Positions 11,801-18,500 of a stretch of 41,666 bases of DNA are shown piece by piece. Position 1 is the first letter of the stretch; every line of letters starts with the position of its first letter. The notes beneath the pieces are model-generated. The model saw only the letters and a program-made list of their open reading frames with translations. It had not been told where the DNA came from and made no database searches. The stretch lies in assembly GCA_028293425.1 (NCBI GenBank), contig JAQGOV010000502.1, positions 1-41,666 of the forward strand, written 5' to 3'. A program made the translations under genes and the position numbers. This DNA is from Verrucomicrobiales bacterium (lineage in GTDB: Bacteria; Verrucomicrobiota; Verrucomicrobiia; Limisphaerales; JAQGOV01).

Positions 11801-14800
11801 GATTATTGATGATCTGATTTCAAATCCTGACCGGGTCTTCGGCATTGAGTTGCTCAATGCGCAAGGGGGAGCGGTGCTGGGCAGCATCCGAACCGGAACT
11901 GTCACTATCCTGAACAACGACGATGTGATCAATTTTGACATCTCCACTTACACGGTGAGCGAGGGGGCGGGCCAGGCGTTGATTACTGTCCAGAGGACTG
12001 GTGGAGGAGTTGGAACGGTGTCCGTGAATTTCACGACGTCGGATGGAACAGCCCTGGCAGGCTCCGATTACGTCGCAACCAACGGCACACTGACCTTCAG
12101 CAACGGGCAGACATCTCTCACGTTTACGGTTCCGATCCTTCAAGACCTGTTGGTAGAAGGCAACGAGACGATTGATCTGGCGTTGACCGTCAATCCGAAT
12201 ACCGGCTCAGCCATCCTTGGGCTTTCCGCCGCAACCCTGACCATCGTTGATGATGATTTCAGCGCGGGCATCATGGGTTTCAGCCAGGCCAACTACACCG
12301 TGAGCGAGCAGGGTACACAAGCCGTTATCACAGTGGTGCGAGTTACCGGGAACTCCGGCGCAGCCTCGGTGGATTACGCGACGATTGATGGCACCGCCCT
12401 TGCCGGGCTTGATTACGGCCCCGCGAGCGGACATCTGGTGTTCGCGGATGGAGAGGTGAGCAAAACCTTCACCGTTCCAATTTTCGATGACACTCTGGTC
12501 GAAGGGAATGAAACGGTAAACCTGTTCCTGTTCAACCCGAGCGGGGTGGTTCTCGGCCAGAGCTCCTCGGTGCTGACGATTCGTGGCGATGAAGCGACCT
12601 TCAACTTCTCGCAGGCAAACTACCTGGTCAATGAGGCTGCCACGAATATCACTATCACAGTCACACGTTCGCCGGACGGCACTGGCCCCGTGAGTGTCGA
12701 TTTCACAACGAGTAATAACCTGGCGGTGGCGGGGCTGGATTATGTTGCCACAAACGGCACGTTGTTCTTCGACATTGGCGAAACGAGCAAGACGTTCACC
12801 GTCACAATTCTGAATGACAACCTGGGCGAAGGTCTCGAAGACTTCTTCGTGGTCCTAACGAATGCTCTCGGCGAATCCGCCCTGGGGTTGACCAATGTCG
12901 CCACGGTGGGCATCGTGGATAACGATATCAGCTTCAGCTTTGACCAGCCTAACTACATCTATAATGAAAACTCGGGCACCGGCTATGTGAACGTGATTCG
13001 CACCGGGCTTACGAACGGCACCGCATCGGTAAATTTCCAGACCAGCGATGGGACGGCAACGGCTGGCCAGGACTACATTTTCACCAGCGTTAATTTGGTC
13101 TTTCTGCCGGGTGAAACCAACAAGCAGGTAGGCATTCCTATTCTTCAGGATCTGATTGGCGAGGGGGATGAAACCGTGAACTTGAATCTTGTGAACCCAA
13201 CCAACGCCACTGTTGGCCTGCAACCAACAGCCTTGCTCACGATTGTGGATGATGAAGACAACCTAAGCCTGAGCACCACGAATTATTTCGTGGACGAGAA
13301 TGCGACCAATGCCGTGATTGCAGTGGTGCGCCGAGGTATTCCAAGCTCCGGCCAGGTTACTGTCAGTTACTCAACGTCCAGTGGCACGGCCACTCCCGGT
13401 GCCGATTACACGAATGTGAGCGGTATCCTGGTGTTTGGGCCATTTGACACGATTAAGACCTTCTCCATCCCGATAGTTGACGATTCCCTGGCGGAAGGGA
13501 ACGAAACGGTGTTTATCCGGTTGTCGAACATCACCGGCGGGGCTGCATTGAGCACTCCCACCAACGCTACCCTAACGATTGTGGATGATGATGTTAGCCT
13601 CCGCTTCGCTTCAGCAAGCTACAGCGTGACGGAGAATGCAACGAATGCGTCAATCAGCATCCTTCGTCAAGGGAATGCATCCAACACAGTTTCAGTGCTT
13701 TTTCACACGACGGCTGGAACAGCAACTCCAGATTTGGATTATGAAAATGTAACAAATCAGGTTGTGTTCCTGCCAGGAGTCACAAACCGGACCGTGTTGA
13801 TCCCAATTGTGGATGACTTGCAGATTGAAGGTAACGAAACGGTCAATCTTTTCCTAAGCAATCCCGCACCCACGAACTCAGCGATTCTGGGGAGTCCGGT
13901 CGCGGCGGTGCTGACCATTGTGGACAACGATAACAGCATTCTGATACCTGCCGGCTCGGCGATCGTATCGGAAAGCTTTATTCCCGCGAATGGCGTAGTG
14001 GACGCTGGCGAAACTGTGACAATCAATTTGGCACTCCGGAACGTGGGCAACGTGGATACAGTTAATTTGGTCGCCACCCTGCTCAATACCAATGGCGTGT
14101 TGCCGCAGGGTCAGTCCAGCCAAACATATGGAGTGGTAAACGCCGGGGGCGACGTGGTCACGAGGCCATTTAGTTTCCGCGCCACGGGCGTAAATGGCAG
14201 CGCGGCGATTGCCACCTTGCATCTAACCGATGGGTCGCGCGATCTGGGGATAGTGACCTTTGCTTACACCCTGGGCAGTGCCTCTTATACCTTCTTTAAC
14301 ACTGCCGGGATCACTATTAATGATAACGCGCCTGCGTCACCGTATCCTTCAGCCATCCAGGTTTCAAATGTGTTTGGGATTGTGACGAAGGTCACCGTGA
14401 CTCTCTACAACCTGTCGCATAGCTATCCGCAAGATATCGATATCATGCTGGTCGGGCCGGCAAATGACAGCGTGGTGCTGATGTCCGATATTGGAGGAGC
14501 TGACGCCGTGAATAACCTTACGTTGACCTTTGACGATGATGCCGTGAACACGCTGGCGCCAGACAAGCAGCTCACCTCCGGCACATACCGGACCACGAAC
14601 TACCTGGCTGCGGACAGCTGGCCGGCCCCAGCGCCTTCCGCCGCGACCTTACAAACAATTCTGGCTTTCAACCCGACCAACAATCCGAACGGATTCTGGA
14701 GGTTATACGTGGTGGATGATAGCCCGCGCGACGTAGGCAATATCGCTGGAGGGTGGAGTTTAACTATTACCACGTCCGGAACGATCACCCCAACCGCAGA

Positions 14801-15392
14801 TTTGTCCGTCACACCTTCCGATAGTCCTGACCCGGTAATTGTCGGCCATAATATCACCTACACACTGAACGTGACCAACCACGGACCTTCGACAGCCCAA
14901 GGGGTGATGCTAACGAACGTCCTCCCGACGACTGCGCAGTTCATCTCCTGCTCCGGGCCATGCACTAACCTCAACGGCACGGTTATATGCAACCTGGGTG
15001 ACCTCGCGAGCGGCGCAAGGGCCAGCGTGGTCATCACCGCGCGTGCGCCTCAAGCACCGCCCACCTTGCCATTCAGCCTGATCGACATGGTGTATGTCGG
15101 ATCCAGCACCATGGATGTGAATGGCGGAAATAACTCGGCCAATATAAAAACGACGGTGCAAGGGAATCCAACCGTGACAGCCACGAAGAAGCCTGGCTCA
15201 GCGAACGATTTGGTTATTTCGTGGCCTGTGGGCGCCGAAACCTATGTTCTGGAATATACAGATATCCTTCTGCCTCCGAACTGGCAGCGTTATACAAACA
15301 GCCAGGCACAGACCAGCGGCGGCTTAAAGACAATCACTATTAATAGTCCCACCAATGGCATGCGTTTCTTCCGCCTGCACGATTCTCCATAA
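2817..15392 (+). CDS. Giant secreted Calx-beta / delta-60 protein with P domain and DUF11 (4191 aa)
   Basis: The N-terminus has basic residues, a hydrophobic stretch and a likely signal-peptidase site after GWAQA (about residue 41). A PPC-like beta domain follows (about 42-175). Calx-beta arrays of 3, 4, 5 and 7 copies (about residues 180-600, 1135-1610, 1980-2550 and 2916-3706) alternate with three delta-60 blocks (about 602-1127, 1615-1975 and 2552-2915), each with seven repeats. The first block is interrupted by an inserted domain (about 795-914). The C-terminal part is a beta domain starting IPAGSAIVSESF (about 3707-3820), a proprotein-convertase P domain (about 3822-3985, with the LLVGP/LMSD-type core), a DUF11 domain (about 3988-4100) and a short terminal domain ending FFRLHDSP. 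No catalytic domain is visible. It is probably an extracellular Ca2+-stabilised scaffold or adhesin; that role is inference. The start was chosen because the signal peptide begins at this ATG. Confidence 0.9.
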   Translation: MQKTDRVRTQFKSRNFLRSFISAVGGACILLFGAMAGWAQAPINDYFTNSTAIFGPNGSQTGDTTLATLEAGEPTFFIGSNSVWYTWTAPVSGSVVMDTIGSDFDTTLGAYIGDSVGTLAVVRENDDISPGTLESRIIFQAIAGQAYRIQINGFDDFSFGVYTLNWNMPGIVITNPPPASGELQFSLPNYYVNENVPGYATVTVIYGASAATNVTVDYATSDGSALAGVDYISVSGTLTFGPGETNKTFDVPILDNSATSSNKVFGLTLSNPIGATLGSGSSATVTIVDDETIPFVSTAGQFNFSSTFYQVTEDETSPGPFANFILPDLSLDPRNVRGGLITVTRTQGSTGRVLVDYATDETPNGSANQARPNVDYVPTSGTLIFDDYQMSTNFVIRVLNGGTGILDKIVPIVLSNPRPDPRENPALIIPTLGSRTNATLAIAEINNDIAGFSFERSVFRVDEEATTVAIDVLLPGGGPATIRLRSINLFGFTLQAGSDYSDAFAVTYPNTAYTDGTADIINPQDYLPIDTIPPLTFAANETRKRVFITIQNDNMVEFDEDIFLELREPHPNPSEGGPYHLGPNPTATVTILYDDQPAGAADRDWNPPNVSFTIPPFNATPGANGPVYAVAVQPDQKTLIGGDFTGYNAEFRNRIARINVDGSLDLSFNPGTGADGFVTDIGLYPATVANTNNIGKIVVVGAFTSFNGVARYCVARLNTDGSLDTTFNPADGANGVIRSVVVLSTGKILIGGEFTLINGVERNGIARLNDNGSLDVSFDPGSGVDGPVWALQVDNSATAIQIAQAQFGVGPLEYRTNIDTGARSGVVTVNFAPACVPDDLRVYYGNTLIFDSGLTNEYRNDLNCSFANYTGPITYVIPYGPGSASNITIVVNEGNGDPGTVWSFDATIENSVAGQRVLVGGEFEKFNGYERKGIARLLANGAVDTTFDPGGGADGPVYTIGSQNDFKVLIGGAFHDVDYRSRNGIARLNADGSLDTTYEIGRGMDDSVYTIKLDPRSGKAVVGGIFSSVDSVRRMGLARLMTNGVLDTSFMDTAYNQFAGMCRKYNFDPPNPINALSFQTDGNIMIGGSFTNLGGNAHSQVAHAGFTRVWTRQDKVSHYNVARIIGGYTLGPGSATFTYPTYSVDEFAPTLSVTLSRVDGRLGTLSADATTADRLAQAGSDYVQAKTTMTWPEFPFIAPRGVGAVGNIFFRIPILNDILIEGDEIFDMLLSNQAGSITLGGEFIPLGGTRGHFNAPVELRDDDVNHGTFAFSSPTYTVNENSGNAVVTIVRTNGSVGNVSVQFYTQNGTAVAGQDYTTVTQTVTFASGVTNKVINIPILNDTAVEFDETITLVLTNANGGATLPGGTPTDSTYATVTIVDDDFAQGRLNFSSATYVTNENATYLRVQVTRTGGNLGAISVQFAADNGTAINGVDFVGMTNTLTWPSGDATAKTIQVALLQDFVVDGNKTINLRLANPSVASAIGNRGTAVATILDSDAYGQLAFNQQFYFTSENGTNVNITVVRTNGIAGRVAVDFAITGGTATYGEDYLALTNGTLVFNPGQISANIVITNINDALVEGDESIFFSLFNASNAVVGPLSSAVLTIVDDESSNVPAGSLDTAFESAVGANNPIYALALQPDRNLIVGGDFTRFNNVTRNRLARLLPDGSLDSTFNVGQGPNRPLRSLALQPDGKLLIGGFFTIVHGTNRNHIARLNKDGSLDQFFNPGAGPDNPVYSVMLMNDGRVVIGGSFSTINNIARPGVAILNTNGTLYAGFNPGLGANGTVYSVAVQQDGKILIGGDFTTVANVPRNGVARFNTDGSLDTSFDPGTGAVGGPVRAVTLQPDGKVLIGGSFTTVNGTARGFMARLNQDGTLDSGFLSAVPGANASVFGITMQSDGKIVVGGDFTLFNGVTRGHITRLNPNGKTDPTINFGSGANAFVNAIAIQPDRKIIIGGGFTQVGEQDRRYVARLHGGSLAGSGGVEFASAFYSATENQKQAVIRVRRVGGTSGDITVGFATTNVTATPNLDYTNVIGTLTFVEGEVLRTFIIPIVDDKEIEDPETVDLGLFNPTGGAVLGPDPFATLTIISDDSQVSFLANSYNVNENAVSGSASIAVIRTGATNTSVTVDYRTTGGGTATAGVDYIAVNDALTFAPGETIKFFPIQILNDTNVEGVETVNLFLTNVTANAILGQSTATLSIIDDDLAPGILNFSSAVYSVNEYETNITITVLRTNGSSGVVTVNFFTSDGTASAGEDYGPTAGTLAFGDGETVKTFNIPIIPDYLSETNETVILSLSGANGGAILGAVSTATLTIINNNLVNGVLNFTGTNFIYSESNITARISVSRTLGFSNAVSVLVRTVDGTAKAGADYVALTNVVLTWTNEDHADKELTVTLVNDTLVEETEFLLLELYSPSGGAVIGSQPTTMLSIEDDDFGPGFLSLSSNAYVINENGTNAVITVVRTFGKTGTVSVDFATGNSGNAIPGVHYYPTNGTLVFKEGETNKTFLVPVIDNFVVEVDHTIDLSLSNPIGASLSNQITSAILTIVENEQQAGSIDASFNNTGANAQVYVISVQTNNNKLVVGGDFTTFSGLTRNHLLRLNANGGVDAGFDVGSAINNSVRAVAFQGEGKILAGGAFTANSGLSNGYLARVLVDGTVDTNFMAGVSGADNFVYAAALASDGKVVIAGVFNSVNGATRNYVARLDANGFVDPNFNPALGANNLIRTLAVLADGSVIVGGDFTAFNGVPRGHLARLTADGSLDASFLNSQVGADASVLTLAVEHGGKILVGGTFTNFNGVLKNRIARLNPDGSLDNTFDTGSGTNGGFNEFVSSIALQADGKLVVGGGYTVFNGTPANRLVRLLSNGSFDTSINFGSGANNYINTVVVQPDGKIVVGGGFTEFDGVTRNYIARLNGGQNVGAGSFILSTTNYNVLENASNVVVTIRRSIGGQTNVSVQFRTFDIAGTNSAVDGVNYIGVNTNLNFLPGETVKTVKIRIIDDLISNPDRVFGIELLNAQGGAVLGSIRTGTVTILNNDDVINFDISTYTVSEGAGQALITVQRTGGGVGTVSVNFTTSDGTALAGSDYVATNGTLTFSNGQTSLTFTVPILQDLLVEGNETIDLALTVNPNTGSAILGLSAATLTIVDDDFSAGIMGFSQANYTVSEQGTQAVITVVRVTGNSGAASVDYATIDGTALAGLDYGPASGHLVFADGEVSKTFTVPIFDDTLVEGNETVNLFLFNPSGVVLGQSSSVLTIRGDEATFNFSQANYLVNEAATNITITVTRSPDGTGPVSVDFTTSNNLAVAGLDYVATNGTLFFDIGETSKTFTVTILNDNLGEGLEDFFVVLTNALGESALGLTNVATVGIVDNDISFSFDQPNYIYNENSGTGYVNVIRTGLTNGTASVNFQTSDGTATAGQDYIFTSVNLVFLPGETNKQVGIPILQDLIGEGDETVNLNLVNPTNATVGLQPTALLTIVDDEDNLSLSTTNYFVDENATNAVIAVVRRGIPSSGQVTVSYSTSSGTATPGADYTNVSGILVFGPFDTIKTFSIPIVDDSLAEGNETVFIRLSNITGGAALSTPTNATLTIVDDDVSLRFASASYSVTENATNASISILRQGNASNTVSVLFHTTAGTATPDLDYENVTNQVVFLPGVTNRTVLIPIVDDLQIEGNETVNLFLSNPAPTNSAILGSPVAAVLTIVDNDNSILIPAGSAIVSESFIPANGVVDAGETVTINLALRNVGNVDTVNLVATLLNTNGVLPQGQSSQTYGVVNAGGDVVTRPFSFRATGVNGSAAIATLHLTDGSRDLGIVTFAYTLGSASYTFFNTAGITINDNAPASPYPSAIQVSNVFGIVTKVTVTLYNLSHSYPQDIDIMLVGPANDSVVLMSDIGGADAVNNLTLTFDDDAVNTLAPDKQLTSGTYRTTNYLAADSWPAPAPSAATLQTILAFNPTNNPNGFWRLYVVDDSPRDVGNIAGGWSLTITTSGTITPTADLSVTPSDSPDPVIVGHNITYTLNVTNHGPSTAQGVMLTNVLPTTAQFISCSGPCTNLNGTVICNLGDLASGARASVVITARAPQAPPTLPFSLIDMVYVGSSTMDVNGGNNSANIKTTVQGNPTVTATKKPGSANDLVISWPVGAETYVLEYTDILLPPNWQRYTNSQAQTSGGLKTITINSPTNGMRFFRLHDSP

Positions 15393-15470
15393 TGATGCTG
15401 CCTGAGCAGCCGTGGGTGCGTAAAGGAAGCGGTGCGTGGGGAAGTTGGGGAAAGTTAGGGCGAATGCCGG

Positions 15471-15521
15471 CTCAGCCTGTGTTCGCCCGCCCGTTTGTCT
15501 GCGTCGCAGGCTGAGGTTTTT
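15471..15521 (+). terminator. Possible terminator: 9-bp inverted repeat followed by T-run
   Basis: CTCAGCCTG (15471-15479) is perfectly matched by CAGGCTGAG (15507-15515), and GTTTTTAG follows directly. The loop is long (27 nt) and the T-run is only five, so this is weaker than a textbook intrinsic terminator. It sits between the giant Calx-beta gene and the metalloprotease gene, about 30 bp before the ATG of the latter. It could end the upstream transcript or form a structure in the metalloprotease leader. Confidence 0.45.
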
Positions 15522-15546
15522 AGATTGTCAGAAATGTGAACTAACT

Positions 15547-18500
15547 ATGAAACGCATTCTTTTTTGCTGTTTGTCTATTGTGTCCATTGCTCTGGTTCCG
15601 GGATTGAGAGCGTTCCGGTCACCTGACCGGCCGCAACTTGTAAATTACGACAAACGTGAAAAAGGGGCTGCTGTGCGACCGAGGCTGGATCCGGAAAAGG
15701 CCCTTGCCGCAGATAAGCTGAGTGAGCGCGTGTCCGGCGTAAGGGTGAGCGTGGATCCTATTTTCGGCTCTCCCCGTTATGTTGTCTCTACGCATGAGTT
15801 GCTGAGCGGACCGAACGGGGTGGGAAAGGCCATCTCACCCCAGTTCAGAAATGCTATTCCGGGCGAGGACCGGCACGGGTCTATCAAAGCTTTTTTGAAC
15901 GAGCACGCCGCGATGTTTGGGCATGGCGCGGAAATTTTAGATTCTGGGGTGATCACGCGTGAATACACAACCCCGCACAATGGGCTTCGGACTACGGTCT
16001 GGGAACAGCAGGTAGAAGGAATCCCCGTTTTCCAAGCCATCTTCATTGGGCACGAAACAAAAGATGGAGAGTTAGCCAGCATTGCCAGCCAGTTTGTTCC
16101 AAATCCACAGGCAGCAGCTGAACGTGGAACTCCGAACCATGCAGCCAAGATTCAGGCACCGGCCATATCACCTCAAAAGGCGATAGTGGAGGCGGCAAAA
16201 AATGTCGGTGCGGCATTAACTGAGCAACAACTAGCCTCTTTGGATCCCCAGCCAGTCGGCGCTCGAAAACAACAGCGATTCCAGGGGGCTCCCGTTTTGA
16301 ACGGTGAGACGGACGCGCAGCTTACATGGCTTCCTATGTCCGGAACTGAACTTCGGCTATGCTGGCAGATCATATTAACTAGCCGGGAACGGGGGGAGAT
16401 GTTCCGGATCATCATCGATGCAGAAACCGGCGAGGTGCTGGTGCGGCATGGGCTGACTGAATACATAAGTGACGCCTCTTACAAGGTGTTCACCAGTGAC
16501 AGTCCTTCCCCAATGAGCCCTGGTTTGGCTACGCCTGGAAATGCTCAGCCAGCGCTGGTGCCGCGCGTGCTGGTCGTGACCAATGCCATGAATACCAATG
16601 CATCTCCGAATGGGTGGATTAATGATGGTGATAACGAAACTAGAGGTAATAATGTCGATGCTCACCTGGATCGAAACAAAGATGATCAACCTGATTTGCC
16701 CCGGCCTCAAGGTAACCCCAACAGGGTTTTTGATTTCGCCGAGGACCTGACTCAGCAGCCAACGACTTACGGGGACGCGGCTGTGGTCCAACTCTTTTAT
16801 TGGAACAATTTCATGCACGACAAGCTATATGAGCTGGGTTTCACGGAAGCAGCAGGGAATTTTCAGAACACCAATTTTAATCGCGGAGGTCTTGGTAATG
16901 ATGCGGTGCAGGCCGACGCTCAAGATGGCAGCGGAACGGACAACGCTAACATGAGCACCCCGCCAGATGGGTTGCCCGGGCGTATGCAAATGTATGTGTT
17001 TTCCGGCCCAAACCCAAACCGTGATGGAGACCTGGATGCTGACGTTCTTCTGCACGAATACACGCACGGCTTAAGCAATCGCCGGGTTGGTGGGGGAGCA
17101 GGGCTTAGCTCACTGCAAAGCCGCGGCATGGGCGAGGGCTGGTCGGATTTTTATGCGTTATCACTTTTGAGCGAAGCGGCCGACGATCCGAATGCCACTT
17201 ATGCGGCAGGAGGTTATGCTGCTTATCAGTTTGGCGGCCTCCTACAGAACTACTATTACGGCATACGCCATTATCCTTATTGCACGGACACCAATAAGAA
17301 TCCGTTCACATTCAAAGACATTGATCCTGGACAAGCAATCCCGCATCAGGGCATTCCAATCAGTCCCGTTTACGGCTTCAGCCCGAGCGAAGCCAACGAG
17401 GTGCATCACCAGGGAGAAGTATGGTGTGTCACCCTGTGGGAAGCGCGAGCAGCAATGATTACCAAATATGGATGGGCAGTGGGCAATCCGCTCATGCTCA
17501 GGCTTGTAACGGACGGCATGGGGCTGTCTCCGGTGAATCCAAACTTTCTTGAAGCACGCGATGCCATTATCCAGGCGGACCTGATCAACAATGGCGGGGC
17601 TAATTTTAATGAGCTATGGGCCGCGTTTGCAAAAAGGGGAATGGGAGGCAGTGCAACCTCTCCAGCGAGCACAACGACTCAGGGCGTAGAGGAAGCGTTC
17701 GATCTGCCCGGGCTGGCTTTAAAGCAGGCATTGGCGATTGATGCGTTTACCGGCAATGGGAACGGTTCCATCGATCCCAATGAATGTATCGAGCTGAACG
17801 TCGTGCTCGTGAACAACGTTCGCTCACCTGCTACCACTATTTCAGCGGCCCTTGCGACCAGCACAGGAGGTGTGTTGATCTCGCAGGCGCAGTCGAGCTA
17901 CCCGGATATTCAGCCCGGGGCAACCGGGACGAATAATGTTCCTTTCCGTTTCTACACCTCTCCTGGCTTCGTTTGCGGCACGCCGATCGAATTTACCCTG
18001 ACAGTCACATCCGATCAGGAAACCAGAACTATCAAAATACGGCTTAACACCGGCCAAATCGGCACGCCTATTACATTTCAAAACAACAGCCAGATTAATA
18101 TTCCAGATGGCTCTCCATTAGGGGTGGATTCACCAGTAACCGTGTCCGGTTTTAATTCTGCAATCGGCAAAGTGACTGTGTCCCTCTATGTCACTCATAC
18201 GTTTGACTTCGACCTAACCCTGGTCCTCTATGCTCCCGATGGTTCTCACGTGATACTTTCACAAAACAACGGCTTTTTCTTGCAGAATTATGGAACTGCC
18301 TGCTCTCCTGAAAGCAGCCGCACCACTTTTGATGACAAAGCGAGTACCCCAATCAGCCTGGGACTTCCTCCTTTCGTGGGGTCCTTCAAACCTGATCAGC
18401 CTCTGAGCGCTTTCAACGGCAAAAGCGGGACCGCAGTCAATGGCACATGGCGACTTCACGTGATTGACCAGTTCGCCGGTGAGACCGGTGCTATTCAGTG

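Noticed and set aside
2-15392. CRISPR-like repeats suggested by the regular repeated DNA
   Set aside because: The repeats are about 165-300 bp apart, vary in sequence and stay in one reading frame; they encode protein repeats.
15436-15546. N-terminal extension of the metalloprotease by 37 codons
   Set aside because: The signal peptide begins at 15547, and the upstream stretch contains the inverted repeat at 15471-15515.
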